Assembly: GCF_023498005.1 (NCBI RefSeq)
Contig: NZ_CP097289.1
Span: forward strand, 3,410,001 to 3,474,000
Origin: Streptomyces durmitorensis
GTDB lineage: Bacteria; Actinomycetota; Actinomycetes; Streptomycetales; Streptomycetaceae
Reading direction: 5' to 3'
Length of the DNA stretch: 64,000 bases
Shown piece by piece: positions 18,285-28,477 of this stretch (position 1 is the first letter of the stretch; every line of letters starts with the position of its first letter). The notes below the pieces were generated by a model that was not told the origin of the DNA, made no database searches, and saw nothing but the letters and a program-made list of their open reading frames with translations. The position numbers and the translations under genes were made by a program.

Positions 18285-19112
18285 TCAGTTCGATGCGGGG
18301 TGGCGCCACCGTCGTACCAGCGGCCACGTGGCGACGCCGATCGACAGCGCGAGCAGGTGGCCCCAGTTCGTCATCGGGTCCGTGAAAGCGATCAGGTCGT
18401 CGATGAGCATGCCGCCGAACCCGGCGAGCACCAGCCACCGCAGCCACGGCCTGAACAGACCGGCAAGGGCGCCGACGCTCGCCGCGACGCCGAAGCTGAT
18501 GCCGTAGTCGAGGCGGTGCAGGGAGCTGTCGGGCAGATGGCCCGCGAGGACCGAGAGGCCGACCGGGACCTCGGTCGCGAGGGTGGCCACGACATGGCCG
18601 AGCAGGAAGACGCCCGCCGTGCGCAGCGCGCCGATGCGGCGCTCCAGGGCGGTCAGGACCAGCAGGAAGCCGATCGCGTACGGCGAAGCGATGCCGCCCG
18701 CGATCCACAGCGCGCTGGCCACCAGGACGAGGAACGGCTCCTGGGTCAGGTGGGCCACGTCCGTGCTGGAGTGGCGGTGCAGGGCCGAGACCAGGGACGG
18801 GTCCGCGTACTGCGCCAGGAGCGAGGTCAGGGTGAGGAGCGCGGCATAGCCGAACGTGAAGGGCGTACCGGTGGGAGTGGGCAGCAGGCGCCAGGGGCGC
18901 AGGCGGCTCGGACGGTTCAGGCCGGATGCGGCGCCCTCGGCCGGAGACGCCGTACGCGCCTCATGGATTTCCGGAGCTTCGGGGGCGGCCGCCTCGGGCC
19001 CGTGCTCCCGTTGCCGCGGGATGCCGTCGAGGCCGGGCGGGGCGATCTCCTCGGGTGCCGTGGGGGCAGCCGACGCACTCCGGTTCACGGTGAGGCGCTC
19101 CTTCCGTTCCAT
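18285..19112 (-). CDS. Rhomboid-like integral membrane protein
   Basis: This protein of about 275 residues has a disordered Pro/Ala-rich N-terminus (about 75 residues) and six hydrophobic segments. Rhomboid-like features are present: a YGISFGVAAS segment in the fourth or fifth helix that could supply a catalytic Ser, and a late WGHLLALSIG helix that could supply the His. The exact GxSG motif is not met, so it may be an inactive rhomboid pseudoprotease or simply share the fold. ATG 19112 is taken because an AAAGGGTGG site precedes it; a GTG at 19157 would add 15 residues. The gene is upstream of lon on the same strand but separated from it by its own promoter region. Confidence 0.75.
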   Translation of the reverse strand: MERKERLTVNRSASAAPTAPEEIAPPGLDGIPRQREHGPEAAAPEAPEIHEARTASPAEGAASGLNRPSRLRPWRLLPTPTGTPFTFGYAALLTLTSLLAQYADPSLVSALHRHSSTDVAHLTQEPFLVLVASALWIAGGIASPYAIGFLLVLTALERRIGALRTAGVFLLGHVVATLATEVPVGLSVLAGHLPDSSLHRLDYGISFGVAASVGALAGLFRPWLRWLVLAGFGGMLIDDLIAFTDPMTNWGHLLALSIGVATWPLVRRWRHPASN

Positions 19113-19257
19113 CCACCCTTTGCCGTTATTTCGGGCGCTGTCTATGACCGGCGCCACGTGAGACAGGAATCACAACAACCTCGCGGGCCGAATGCGCGTC
19201 CGCACCGATCCGCGCTTCCCGAGTCTGCCCCGGTTGCGCCCCCATACGCTGGCGGCC

Positions 19258-19962
19258 ATGCACACCCACACCACCACCCCCGTCGTCATCGACCGGCGTG
19301 AGGGGCCGTACGGCGAAGTCGTACTGCGGCGCCATGGTGCGCTTCTGCAGATCATCGCCAATGGCTGTTTCCTCATGGACACTTCGGACGGCCGCTCGGA
19401 GCGGCTGCTCGTCGACGCGGCGTACGACGCGCTGGACGGCCGCCCGCGGCCCAGCCTCCTCATCGGCGGCCTGGGCGTCGGCTTCTCCCTCGCCCACGCG
19501 GCAGCGGACCCGCGCTGGGGCCCCATCGCCGTCGTGGAGCGCGAGCGGGCCATCATCGACTGGCACCGCTCGGGAGCGGACGCCCCGCTGGCGGGCCTCT
19601 CCGGGGCCGCGCTCGCCGATCCGCGCACGGAGATCCTGCACACAGACCTCGTGGCACACCTGCACGGCACCGACTCCTCTCACGGCGCCCCGAGAACGTA
19701 CGACGCGCTCTGTCTGGACATCGACAACGGCCCGGACTGGACGGTGACCGAGGACAACAACTCCCTCTATTCTCCGGCCGGTCTGGCGGCCTGCCGGGCG
19801 CGTCTCAACCCCGGCGGAGTGCTCGCCGTGTGGTCGGCCCAACCCTCGTCCGCTTTCGACGACGCTCTACGGAATGCCGGGTTCCAGTCGGTACGGACGG
19901 AAGAGGTCACCGTTGCCCGAGGCGTACCCGACGTGGTTCATCTCGGCGTAAGCGCTGCGTAG
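19258..19962 (+). CDS. Spermidine synthase-like (aminopropyltransferase-fold) protein
   Basis: This 234-residue protein has the SAM/decarboxy-SAM Rossmann fold of spermidine synthases: LLIGGLGVGFSLAHA as the nucleotide loop, VVERERAIIDWHR carrying an acidic ligand, and ALCLDIDNGPDWTV at the active-site position. The usual DSTDPxGP-type gatekeeper loop is replaced, so true putrescine aminopropyltransferase activity is doubtful; it could be a methyltransferase-like or unknown transferase. The ATG at 19258 lacks a good ribosome site, and a TACGCT hexamer lies about 10 bases upstream, so a leaderless transcript is possible. Confidence 0.8.
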   Translation: MHTHTTTPVVIDRREGPYGEVVLRRHGALLQIIANGCFLMDTSDGRSERLLVDAAYDALDGRPRPSLLIGGLGVGFSLAHAAADPRWGPIAVVERERAIIDWHRSGADAPLAGLSGAALADPRTEILHTDLVAHLHGTDSSHGAPRTYDALCLDIDNGPDWTVTEDNNSLYSPAGLAACRARLNPGGVLAVWSAQPSSAFDDALRNAGFQSVRTEEVTVARGVPDVVHLGVSAA

Positions 19963-20027
19963 CCGAGGTGCCTTCGCGACCCGTACCCTGCTGGTCGAAC
20001 ACAAGCGATCAGTGTCAGGGGCGGGCG

Positions 20028-20768
20028 ATGGAGCAGACACACACCTCCCAGAACGGTGCGACGGCGGCGATGCCGGGCGCCCAGCGCCGGGTTCTGGTGG
20101 TCGAGGACGACCCGACGATCGTCGACGCCATCGCCGCCCGGCTACGCGCCGAGGGTTTCGTAGTGCAAACGGCGGGAGACGGTCCTTCGGCGGTCGACAC
20201 CGCGCAGGCCTGGCAGCCCGATCTGCTGATCCTGGACATCATGCTGCCGGGCTTCGACGGGCTCGAAGTGTGCCGCCGGGTGCAGGCCCAGCGGCCGGTT
20301 CCCGTCCTCATGCTGACGGCGCGCGACGACGAGACGGACATGCTGGTCGGGCTCGGCGTCGGCGCCGACGACTACATGACCAAGCCGTTCTCCATGCGGG
20401 AGCTCGCGGCCCGTGTGCATGTCCTGCTGCGCAGGGTCGAGCGGGCCGCGCTCGCCGCGACCACGCCGCGCAGCGGGATCCTGCGGCTCGGCGAGCTGGA
20501 GATCGACCACGCCCAGCGGCGGGTCAGGGTCCGCAGCGAGGACGTACACCTGACGCCGACGGAGTTCGACCTGCTGGTCTGCCTGGCCAACACCCCGCGT
20601 GCGGTGCTCTCGCGCGAGCAGCTGCTCGCCGAGGTGTGGGACTGGGCCGACGCGTCGGGCACCCGGACCGTCGACAGCCACATCAAGGCGCTGCGCCGGA
20701 AGATCGGCGCCGAGCGCATCCGTACGGTGCACGGCGTCGGGTACGCCCTGGAGACCCCGACCCCCTGA
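20028..20768 (+). CDS. OmpR-family response regulator
   Basis: This 246-residue regulator has a receiver domain from about residue 20 (VLVVEDDP acidic pair; phosphoacceptor Asp in LLILDIMLPGFDG; conserved Lys in DYMTKPF) and a C-terminal winged-helix OmpR domain (LTPTEFDLLVCLA, then TVDSHIKALRRKIG). It is followed 13 bases later by its presumed histidine kinase. ATG 20028 is chosen because it gives a short normal N-terminus before the receiver. The position next to kgd matches the pair SCO5283/SCO5282 in S. coelicolor by memory; the signal is unknown. Confidence 0.95.
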   Translation: MEQTHTSQNGATAAMPGAQRRVLVVEDDPTIVDAIAARLRAEGFVVQTAGDGPSAVDTAQAWQPDLLILDIMLPGFDGLEVCRRVQAQRPVPVLMLTARDDETDMLVGLGVGADDYMTKPFSMRELAARVHVLLRRVERAALAATTPRSGILRLGELEIDHAQRRVRVRSEDVHLTPTEFDLLVCLANTPRAVLSREQLLAEVWDWADASGTRTVDSHIKALRRKIGAERIRTVHGVGYALETPTP

Positions 20769-20781
20769 GGTGAGCCGTCCG

Positions 20782-21867
20782 ATGACAGGTCCCTTCGGCG
20801 GGCTGCGGCCGTTCTCCATCAAGACCAAGCTCGGCACCCTGGTGGTCGTCTCGGTCTTCATCACCACAGGCCTCCTGATGGTGGCGATGAAGACGGAGAC
20901 GGAGCTGCGCTTCATCACCGTCTTCTCGGTGATCGCCACGCTGCTGATCACGCAGTTCGTGGCGCACAGCCTCACCGCGCCCCTGGACGAGATGAACTCC
21001 GTGGCGCGCGCCGTCTCGCACGGCGACTACACGCGCCGGGTGCGCGGCGCCGACCGCCGTGACGAGCTGGGCGACGTGGCCACCACGATCAACCGCATGG
21101 CGGACGATCTGGAGGCCCAGGACCAGCAGCGCAAGGAGCTCGTCGCCAACGTCTCGCACGAGCTGCGCACCCCCATCGCGGCGCTGCGCGCGGTCCTGGA
21201 GAACGTCGTCGACGGAGTCTCCGCCGCCGACCCGGAGACCATGCGCACGGCCCTGAAGCAGACGGAGCGGCTCGGGCGTCTCGTGGAGACCCTGCTCGAC
21301 CTCTCCCGCCTGGACAACGGCGTCGTACCGCTGCGGGCCCGCCGCTTCGAGGTGTGGCCCTACCTGTCGGGCGTCCTGAAGGAGGCCAACATGGTGGCCT
21401 CCGCGCGCGCGGGCATCGCCTCGGGCTCCGGCAGCCACACGCGTACGGACGTGCATCTGCACCTGGACGTCACGCCGCCCGAGCTGACCGCGCACGCGGA
21501 CGCCGAGCGCCTTCACCAGGTCGTGGCCAACCTCATCGACAACGCGGTCAAGCACAGCCCGCCGCACGGCCGCGTCACCGTGCGCGCCCGGCGCGGCCTC
21601 TACCCCGAGTCCCTGGACCTGGAGGTCCTCGACGAGGGCCCCGGCATCCCGGAGTCGGAGTGGCACCGCGTCTTCGAGCGCTTCAACCGCGGCAGCCACG
21701 TCAATGCCCCCATGCAGGGGCCCGGCAGCGACGGCGGCACCGGTCTCGGCCTCGCCATCGCGCGCTGGGCGGTCGACATGCACGGCGGGCACATCGGAGT
21801 GGCCGAATCCCCTCGCGGCTGCCGCATCCAGGTCACCCTTCCGGGCCTGCCCGAAGTGCGAAGTTGA
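20782..21867 (+). CDS. Sensor histidine kinase of two-component pair
   Basis: This 361-residue kinase has two close transmembrane helices (about residues 17-37 and 43-60) with almost no extracellular loop, so it may sense membrane state or a partner. HAMP follows (SLTAPLDEMNSVARAVSHGDYT), then HisKA with the acceptor His in NVSHELRTPIAALRAVLE and a HATPase domain with N-box NLIDNAVKHSPP, DEGPGIP and GGTGLGLAIARWAV. The ATG at 20782 has a GAGGTGAG ribosome site overlapping the region after the regulator stop, consistent with a bicistronic operon. Confidence 0.95.
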   Translation: MTGPFGGLRPFSIKTKLGTLVVVSVFITTGLLMVAMKTETELRFITVFSVIATLLITQFVAHSLTAPLDEMNSVARAVSHGDYTRRVRGADRRDELGDVATTINRMADDLEAQDQQRKELVANVSHELRTPIAALRAVLENVVDGVSAADPETMRTALKQTERLGRLVETLLDLSRLDNGVVPLRARRFEVWPYLSGVLKEANMVASARAGIASGSGSHTRTDVHLHLDVTPPELTAHADAERLHQVVANLIDNAVKHSPPHGRVTVRARRGLYPESLDLEVLDEGPGIPESEWHRVFERFNRGSHVNAPMQGPGSDGGTGLGLAIARWAVDMHGGHIGVAESPRGCRIQVTLPGLPEVRS

Positions 21868-22126
21868 CGTAGGGTTCGAAACGGAAGCGATTCGCGGGCG
21901 CATCGGAAGCGCGCCCGGGTGACGCCGCCGCGCTGGGCACGGCCCGCGCGGCCATCTGGCGTTGCGGAACCTCGCTTGTTTCCCGCCATTTACAGCCCCG
22001 AAACCATCGGTCCAGTGTGACTTACGCGACGGATGACGGGGCCGGTCTGCACCTGACGGCGATGGAGGCGTAGCCTTTATTTCCGCTGTCCATCACCTTG
22101 TGAAGCGGAAGAGGGCGGTTACCGCC

Positions 22127-25100
22127 GTGTCGTCACAGTCCCCCAGTAGCTCGAGCATCTCGACCGACCAAGACGGGCAAGGCAAGAGCCCTGCTGCTGC
22201 CTTCGGTCCCAATGAGTGGCTCGTCGACGAGATCTATCAGCAGTACCTCCAGGACCCGAATTCGGTCGACCGAGCCTGGTGGGACTTCTTCGCCGACTAC
22301 AAGCCGGGAGCGGGCGCGTCACCTGCCGCTGCCCCGGCCAAGCCGGCGGGTGACGCAGCCGCGGGGGCTGCGGCCACCACGTCCCCCGCAGCTCCTGCCG
22401 CACCCGCCGCCGCCCCGGCCGCACCCGCCGCGCCCGCCGCTCCTGCGGCGAAGCCCGCAGCCGCCGCGGCCCCGGCCCCCGCCGCGAAGCCCGCAGCCGC
22501 GAAGCCCGCCGCCAAGGCGGAGCCCGCGACCCCTGCTGAAACGGCCCCGGCAGGACCCGAGTACGTGACGCTGCGCGGCCCCGCCGCCGCGGTCGCGAAG
22601 AACATGAACGCCTCCGTGGAGGTCCCGACGGCGACGTCGGTCCGCGCGGTCCCGGTGAAGCTGCTCTTCGACAACCGCATCGTCATCAACAACCACCTCA
22701 AGCGCGCCCGCGGCGGGAAGATCTCCTTCACGCACCTCATCGGGTACGCGATGGTGCAGGCCATCAAGGCCATGCCGTCGATGAACTACTCCTTCGTGCA
22801 GAAGGACGGCAAGCCGACGCTGGTCAAGCCGGAGCACATCAACTTCGGCCTCGCCATCGACCTGGTGAAGCCCAACGGCGACCGCCAGCTCGTGGTCGCG
22901 GGCATCAAGAAGGCCGAGACCCTGAACTTCTTCGAGTTCTGGCAGGCCTACGAGGACATCGTCCGCCGTGCACGCGACGGCAAGCTCGGCATGGACGACT
23001 TCACCGGCGTCACGGTCTCGCTGACCAACCCCGGCGGCCTCGGCACGGTCCACTCGGTCCCCCGCCTGATGCCCGGACAGTCGGTCATCATGGGCGTCGG
23101 CTCGATGGACTACCCCGCGGAGTTCCAGGGCACGTCCCAGGACACCCTGAACAAGCTCGGCATCTCGAAGGTCATGACGCTCACGTCGACCTACGACCAC
23201 CGGGTGATCCAGGGCGCCGCTTCGGGTGAGTTCCTGCGGATCGTCGCGAACCTGCTGCTCGGCGAGAACGACTTCTACGACGAGATCTTCAAGGCGCTGC
23301 GCATCCCGTACGAGCCGGTCCGCTGGCTCAAGGACATCGACGCCTCGCACGACGACGACGTCACGAAGGCCGCCCGCGTCTTCGAGCTGATCCACTCCTA
23401 CCGCGTCCGCGGCCACGTCATGGCCGACACGGACCCGCTGGAGTACAAGCAGCGCAAGCACCCCGACCTGGACATCACCGAGCACGGCCTCACCTTGTGG
23501 GACCTGGAGCGCGAGTTCGCGGTCGGCGGCTTCGCCGGCAAGTCGATGATGAAGCTGCGCGACGTCCTCGGCGTCCTGCGCGACTCGTACTGCCGCACCA
23601 CCGGCATCGAGTTCATGCACATCCAGGACCCGAAGCAGCGCAAGTGGCTCCAGGACCGCATCGAGCGCACGCACGCCTCGAAGCCCGAGCGCGAGGAGCA
23701 GCTGCGCATCCTGCGTCGGCTGAACGCCGCCGAGGCCTTCGAGACGTTCCTGCAGACGAAGTACGTCGGCCAGAAGCGCTTCTCCCTGGAGGGCGGCGAG
23801 TCCGTCATCCCGCTGCTCGACGCCGTCATCGACAGCGCCGCCGAGTCCCGCCTGGACGAGGTCGTCATCGGCATGGCCCACCGCGGCCGCCTGAACGTCC
23901 TCGCGAACATCGTGGGCAAGTCGTACGCCCAGATCTTCCGCGAGTTCGAGGGCAACATGGACCCCAAGTCCATGCACGGCTCCGGCGACGTGAAGTACCA
24001 CCTGGGCGCCGAGGGCACCTTCACCGGCCTCGACGGCGAGCAGATCAAGGTCTCGCTCGCGGCGAACCCGTCCCACCTGGAGACGGTCGACCCGATCATC
24101 GAGGGCATCGTCCGCGCCAAGCAGGACATCATCAACAAGGGCGGCACGGACTTCACGGTCCTGCCCGTCGCCCTGCACGGTGACGCGGCCTTCGCGGGCC
24201 AGGGTGTGGTCGCCGAGACGCTGAACATGTCGCAGCTGCGCGGTTACCGCACGGGCGGCACGGTCCACATCGTCATCAACAACCAGGTCGGCTTCACCGC
24301 CGCCCCGGAGTCGTCGCGCTCCTCCATGTACGCCACGGACGTGGCCCGCATGATCGAGGCGCCGATCTTCCACGTGAACGGCGACGACCCCGAGGCCGTC
24401 GTGCGCATCGCGCGGCTCGCTTTCGAGTTCCGTCAGGCGTTCAACAAGGACGTCGTGATCGACCTCATCTGCTACCGCCGCCGCGGTCACAACGAGTCGG
24501 ACAACCCGGCGTTCACGCAGCCGCTGATGTACGACCTGATCGACAAGAAGCGCTCGGTGCGCAAGCTCTACACCGAGTCCCTCATCGGTCGCGGCGACAT
24601 CACCCTGGAAGAGGCCGAGCAGGCGCTCCAGGACTTCCAGGGGCAGCTGGAGAAGGTCTTCACGGAGGTCCGCGAGGCCATCTCGCAGCCCGCCGAGGCC
24701 GAGGTCCCGGCCCCGGAGGCCGAGTTCCCGGTGAACGTCGACACGTCGATCTCCCAGGAGGTCGTCAAGCGGATCGCCGAGTCCCAGGTCAACATCCCCG
24801 ACCGGGTCACCGTCCACCCGCGTCTGCTGCCGCAGTTGCAGCGCCGCATGTCGATGGTCGAGGAAGGCACGATCGACTGGGGCATGGGCGAGACCCTCGC
24901 CATCGGTTCGCTGCTGCTCGAAGGCACGCCGGTCCGTCTGTCGGGCCAGGACTCGCGCCGTGGCACGTTCGGTCAGCGTCACGCGGTCCTCATCGACCGT
25001 GAGACGGGCGAGGACTTCACGCCGCTCCTGTACCTCTCCGAGGACCAGGCGCGCTACAACGTCTACGACTCGCTGCTCTCCGAGTACGCGGTGATGGGCT

Positions 25101-25921
25101 TCGAGTACGGCTACTCGCTGGCCCGTCCCGAGTCCCTCGTCATGTGGGAAGCGCAGTTCGGTGACTTCGTCAACGGCGCGCAGACGGTGGTGGACGAGTA
25201 CATCTCGGCCGCCGAGCAGAAGTGGAACCAGCACTCCGGCGTCACGCTGCTGCTGCCGCACGGCTACGAGGGCCAGGGCCCGGACCACTCGTCCGCCCGC
25301 ATCGAGCGCTTCCTCCAGCTGTGCGCGCAGAACAACATGACGGTCGCGATGCCGACCCTTCCGTCGAACTACTTCCACCTCCTGCGGTGGCAGGTGCACA
25401 ACCCGCACCACAAGCCGCTGGTGGTCTTCACGCCGAAGTCGATGCTGCGCCTCAAGGCGGCGGCCTCGAAGACGGAGGAGTTCACGACGGGTGGCTTCCG
25501 CCCGGTCATCGGCGACGACTCGGTCGAGGCGTCGGCGGTCCGCAAGGTCGTCTTCTGCTCCGGCAAGCTGTACTACGACCTGGAGGCCGAGCGGAAGAAG
25601 CGCGAGGTCACGGACACCGCGATCATCCGCATCGAGCGTCTGTACCCGCTGCCGGGTGCCGAGCTCCAGGCGGAGATCGCGAAGTACCCGAACGCCGAGA
25701 AGTACCTGTGGGCGCAGGAGGAGCCGGCGAACCAGGGCGCGTGGCCCTTCATCGCCCTCAACCTCATCGACCACCTGGACCTGGCGGTCGGCGCGGACAT
25801 CCCGCACGGCGAGCGCCTGCGCCGCATCTCGCGGCCGCACGGCTCGTCCCCCGCGGTCGGTTCGAAGAAGCGCCACGAGCAGGAGCAGGAGCAGCTCCTC
25901 ACCGAGGTCTTCGAGGCGTGA
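22127..25921 (+). CDS. kgd: Multifunctional 2-oxoglutarate dehydrogenase E1/E2 (Kgd)
   Basis: This 1264-residue TCA-cycle enzyme is of the actinobacterial fused type. The order is an N-terminal E1 helix ([20 protein letters not shown]), an about 85-residue Ala/Pro/Lys linker, an E2 acyltransferase domain without lipoyl domain (catalytic His in TYDHRVIQG), and the ThDP-dependent E1 dehydrogenase ([20 protein letters not shown]) through the C-terminus. It decarboxylates 2-oxoglutarate and passes succinyl groups to E2-bound lipoyl carriers. GTG 22127 is chosen because the protein then begins [12 protein letters not shown] as in other Streptomyces; a GTG nine codons upstream at 22100 is also in frame. 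The FHA protein GarA/OdhI normally regulates this enzyme and is not in this window. Confidence 0.97.
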   Translation: MSSQSPSSSSISTDQDGQGKSPAAAFGPNEWLVDEIYQQYLQDPNSVDRAWWDFFADYKPGAGASPAAAPAKPAGDAAAGAAATTSPAAPAAPAAAPAAPAAPAAPAAKPAAAAAPAPAAKPAAAKPAAKAEPATPAETAPAGPEYVTLRGPAAAVAKNMNASVEVPTATSVRAVPVKLLFDNRIVINNHLKRARGGKISFTHLIGYAMVQAIKAMPSMNYSFVQKDGKPTLVKPEHINFGLAIDLVKPNGDRQLVVAGIKKAETLNFFEFWQAYEDIVRRARDGKLGMDDFTGVTVSLTNPGGLGTVHSVPRLMPGQSVIMGVGSMDYPAEFQGTSQDTLNKLGISKVMTLTSTYDHRVIQGAASGEFLRIVANLLLGENDFYDEIFKALRIPYEPVRWLKDIDASHDDDVTKAARVFELIHSYRVRGHVMADTDPLEYKQRKHPDLDITEHGLTLWDLEREFAVGGFAGKSMMKLRDVLGVLRDSYCRTTGIEFMHIQDPKQRKWLQDRIERTHASKPEREEQLRILRRLNAAEAFETFLQTKYVGQKRFSLEGGESVIPLLDAVIDSAAESRLDEVVIGMAHRGRLNVLANIVGKSYAQIFREFEGNMDPKSMHGSGDVKYHLGAEGTFTGLDGEQIKVSLAANPSHLETVDPIIEGIVRAKQDIINKGGTDFTVLPVALHGDAAFAGQGVVAETLNMSQLRGYRTGGTVHIVINNQVGFTAAPESSRSSMYATDVARMIEAPIFHVNGDDPEAVVRIARLAFEFRQAFNKDVVIDLICYRRRGHNESDNPAFTQPLMYDLIDKKRSVRKLYTESLIGRGDITLEEAEQALQDFQGQLEKVFTEVREAISQPAEAEVPAPEAEFPVNVDTSISQEVVKRIAESQVNIPDRVTVHPRLLPQLQRRMSMVEEGTIDWGMGETLAIGSLLLEGTPVRLSGQDSRRGTFGQRHAVLIDRETGEDFTPLLYLSEDQARYNVYDSLLSEYAVMGFEYGYSLARPESLVMWEAQFGDFVNGAQTVVDEYISAAEQKWNQHSGVTLLLPHGYEGQGPDHSSARIERFLQLCAQNNMTVAMPTLPSNYFHLLRWQVHNPHHKPLVVFTPKSMLRLKAAASKTEEFTTGGFRPVIGDDSVEASAVRKVVFCSGKLYYDLEAERKKREVTDTAIIRIERLYPLPGAELQAEIAKYPNAEKYLWAQEEPANQGAWPFIALNLIDHLDLAVGADIPHGERLRRISRPHGSSPAVGSKKRHEQEQEQLLTEVFEA

Positions 25922-25950
25922 GCGCCGTTCGCTGACGTCAGCGGTACGTG

Positions 25951-25992
25951 ACCGGGCCCGCCCCGCGGTGTGAACCGCGGGGCGGGCCCGGT
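25951..25992. terminator. Strong terminator after kgd
   Basis: A perfect 19-bp GC stem (ACCGGGCCCGCCCCGCGGT and its complement) with a GTGA loop lies between convergent kgd and the solute-binding protein gene. It can serve both directions. Confidence 0.92.
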
Positions 25993-26013
25993 TCTTCGTA
26001 CGTCATTCGTACG

Positions 26014-26892
26014 TCAGGTGCTCGGCTTGTCGCGGCAGGAGCGGGCGTCGATGGAGCCCGCGCTCGGTTTGTAGTGGCTGATCCAGTTGGGTTCCTCGGC
26101 GGCGAGGTTCGGGACCGACGCCTCGAAGTCCTTGATCCAGGCGCTGCTGTCGACGTAGTCCTTCACGAACTCCCGCAGCCTGACGCAGTCCGCGCGGTGC
26201 CCCTTGGCCAGGCCGATTCCGTAGTGCTGCGGCGCCCCGATGGTCAGGCCGGGGACCACGCGCAGGCCCTCGGCGGCGTGCTGCCGGGCGAAGCCGTACA
26301 GGATCATCTGGTCGGTGGAGACCGCGTACGCCTCTCCGGCGACGAGCTGGTCGACGCAGTCGGAGGCGTCGGTGAGCGTGATCAGGTCGGCGCCCACGCG
26401 CTTGAGCTCCTTGAGCGCCTCCACGGAGGTCGTGCCCTCCCACGTGCAGACCGTCCTGCCCTTGAAGTCCTCCCGCTTCGTGGCGTCCTTGCCCTCCTTG
26501 CCGACGAGGAATCCCTGACGGGTGGTGGCGTAGGGGCCGACGAAGTCGATCTGCTCCATGCGGGGCGGTGTGATGGAGAAGGCGGCGATGACCATGTCGG
26601 TGTCGCCGTTGACCAGGTCGGGGACGCGGTCCGCGGAGGACACGTTCGCCGGCTTGGACGTCTTGATCTTCAGGTCGTCCTTCAGCTGTCCGAGCAGCAG
26701 ATGGTCGAAGCCCGAGCGGCGGTAGTTGTCCTCGTACGAAACGCCGGGCAGGTCCCCGTGCATCTCCACGCTGATCTGGGACTTGCCGAGGAAGGTCGGC
26801 TCCGACTCCTCGCCGCAGGAACTCGCGCCCGCCATCGTGCAGGCGAGGAGGAACGCCAGCAGGGCCGTGGTCCCGCGCGGTCTCACGCTCAT
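26014..26892 (-). CDS. Solute-binding lipoprotein (amino-acid-type, family 3)
   Basis: This 292-residue protein has a signal peptide with a probable lipobox ending ASSC (Cys near residue 26) and a family 3 periplasmic-binding fold (DMVIAAFSITPPRMEQIDFVGPY is the signature region). Four further Cys residues may form disulfides. The ATG at 26892 has a GGAGG site eight bases upstream; a GTG three codons earlier is less likely. No permease or ATPase is nearby. It is the last gene of a three-gene unit with a membrane protein and a small soluble protein, so it may act as an extracytoplasmic sensor rather than in transport; that is inference. Confidence 0.87.
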   Translation of the reverse strand: MSVRPRGTTALLAFLLACTMAGASSCGEESEPTFLGKSQISVEMHGDLPGVSYEDNYRRSGFDHLLLGQLKDDLKIKTSKPANVSSADRVPDLVNGDTDMVIAAFSITPPRMEQIDFVGPYATTRQGFLVGKEGKDATKREDFKGRTVCTWEGTTSVEALKELKRVGADLITLTDASDCVDQLVAGEAYAVSTDQMILYGFARQHAAEGLRVVPGLTIGAPQHYGIGLAKGHRADCVRLREFVKDYVDSSAWIKDFEASVPNLAAEEPNWISHYKPSAGSIDARSCRDKPST

Positions 26893-26907
26893 CCGGATCA
26901 CCTCCCC

Positions 26908-27660
26908 TCAGCCGTGCAGCACGGCGTCGTCTACGGACACGGTCATCCGGCAGCCCGGGTCCGTGTGGACGGTCACGTCGACCCGCAGCGCTCCATGGGC
27001 CCCGCCGAGCGGCAGGTCGACGGCCTGTCCCGCGCGCACGTCGGTGTGCGCGCTGTTCGCGCCGGCGCCCCGCAGCGCGACGGTGAGGCGGGTCTCCGGG
27101 GTGCAGGACTGGGCGTCGGGCACGGCGTCGCGGACCATCAGGGCCAGGCGCAGATGCGTACGCGAGGGGGCGTCGGCCACCACGACGGACAGCAGGTCCC
27201 CGTTCTCCACCGGCCCCCGGCTGATCTCGGCCCGGCCGGTCACGTCCACCTCGCCGTGCTCCGTCAGCCGGTCCACCCAGAGCAGGGCGCCGACGGCGAG
27301 GAGGACGGAGAGCGCCGAGACGAGGGCCTTCGTCGCGGACGGGGCGACGATCCCGACGATGCGGGCGCCCGCGAGCAGGAGGGCGAGCCCCAGCAGCACA
27401 TAGACGCCCGCGTACTGGCTCTGTGGCCCCCCGGGCGCGATGACCAGGGCCGTCGTGCCGAGGCCGAGGACGATGAGGAAGGGCGGCCAGTTCCACACCC
27501 GCCAGGTCGACGCGTCGCCCACGGCGTTCTTCAGGCCGTCGCCGAGGACGAGACTGATGACGAAGTCGCCGAGCACGCGGCCGACCGCGACCGCCTTGTT
27601 CCCCTCCGCGCGGGTCTCGGACCGGCTGGGCCGCTGGGTCCGGGCCGTGCGGGGGCTCAT
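26908..27660 (-). CDS. Membrane protein with C-terminal extracytoplasmic domain, unknown function
   Basis: This 250-residue protein has a basic cytoplasmic N-terminus, then three or four hydrophobic segments (about residues 53-130), and a C-terminal domain of about 110 residues that is rich in beta-type pattern (DLLSVVVADAPSRTHLRLAL, LRVDVTVHTDPGCRMTVSVDD) with two Cys. The ATG overlaps the stop of the upstream gene by four bases and its stop is 15 bases before the lipoprotein start, so the three are one operon. I do not recognise a family. Confidence 0.75.
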   Translation of the reverse strand: MSPRTARTQRPSRSETRAEGNKAVAVGRVLGDFVISLVLGDGLKNAVGDASTWRVWNWPPFLIVLGLGTTALVIAPGGPQSQYAGVYVLLGLALLLAGARIVGIVAPSATKALVSALSVLLAVGALLWVDRLTEHGEVDVTGRAEISRGPVENGDLLSVVVADAPSRTHLRLALMVRDAVPDAQSCTPETRLTVALRGAGANSAHTDVRAGQAVDLPLGGAHGALRVDVTVHTDPGCRMTVSVDDAVLHG

Positions 27661-28148
27661 CTGCCGCTCTGCGGGTCGCCGTCGAAGTTGATGGTGAAAT
27701 CGCCCCGCACCGTCTCCACGGCGACCGCGTGCTTGCCGTACGCGTGTGCGCCGCCGCCCTGCCGTACCCCGGCCGCGGCCCGCTCGATGTGCCCGCGCAG
27801 CGCGTCGGCGCCGAGCTCACCGCCGGCGAGCCACTCCCCCACCGCGGCCTCCAGGGCGCCCCGCGCCTCTTCGGGCAGACCGGCTATCGCACCAGCGGCG
27901 GCGGTGGCGGTGCCCTCGTCGTCCCCGCGCGGCCTGCGCAGCACGACGTCGAGGAACGTCCGGCCCCGCGCCACGACGCTCTGGGCCACCTCGTCACGGG
28001 CGGTGGTCGCGACGGCGGCCCCCATGGACAGCGCGGCCGAGCTGAGGAACGCGGCGATGGCATCGGCAGACGTCAGCAGTTCGGACAAGTCGGTTCTCCT
28101 TCCCGCGTCGTGCGCGGCGACCGGGCCCTGCGCATGGACACGCGGCAT
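27657..28148 (-). CDS. Hypothetical soluble protein, first gene of three-gene operon
   Basis: This 163-residue Ala/Gly-rich protein has helical stretches (LLTSADAIAAFLSSAAL; EEARGALEAAVGEWLAGGEL) and a C-terminal strand-like tail (AVAVETVRGDFTINFD). ATG 28148 has a GGAGGGG site; an alternative TTG at 28088 has an AAGGAG site at seven bases and would remove 20 residues, so the start is unsettled. The stop overlaps the membrane protein start (ATGA). No family is recognised; its place in the operon suggests a cytoplasmic partner of the membrane protein. Confidence 0.7.
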   Translation of the reverse strand: MPRVHAQGPVAAHDAGRRTDLSELLTSADAIAAFLSSAALSMGAAVATTARDEVAQSVVARGRTFLDVVLRRPRGDDEGTATAAAGAIAGLPEEARGALEAAVGEWLAGGELGADALRGHIERAAAGVRQGGGAHAYGKHAVAVETVRGDFTINFDGDPQSGR

Positions 28149-28294
28149 ACGAACACCCCTCCGGAGAAAGGGAGTTACCCGCGATGGGGCTGGTGCACAC
28201 CATGCCCTGTGAAACTGTTGTCCTGAGGCCGATCCGCCATTCCGTACGCTTGGTGAACCATCACGACCATGTACGCACGCAGGAGACGAGCCCC

Positions 28295-28477
28295 ATGTAC
28301 TTCACCGACCGTGGCATCGAGGAGCTGGAGAAGCGGCGCGGCGAGGAGGAGGTCACTTTCGAGTGGCTCGCCGAGCAGCTCCGGGTCTTCGTGGACCTCA
28401 ACCCGGACTTCGAGGTCCCGGTGGAGCGTCTCGCCACCTGGCTGGCCCGTCTGGACGACGAGGACGAGGACGAGTAG
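28295..28477 (+). CDS. Small acidic conserved protein (DUF6104-like)
   Basis: This 60-residue protein begins YFTDRGIEELEKRRG and ends in an acidic Asp/Glu tail. It is a small highly conserved Streptomyces family of unknown function, all-helical and with no signal. The ATG at 28295 has a GGAG site eight to nine bases upstream; longer in-frame starts (28184, 28271) add residues that do not look conserved. It is monocistronic. Confidence 0.8.
   Translation: MYFTDRGIEELEKRRGEEEVTFEWLAEQLRVFVDLNPDFEVPVERLATWLARLDDEDEDE

Noticed and set aside
22319..25876. Very long open frame antisense to kgd
   Set aside because: High-GC third positions create long antisense frames; the sense strand has complete Kgd motifs and the antisense product is Arg/Asp/Val-rich low-information sequence.
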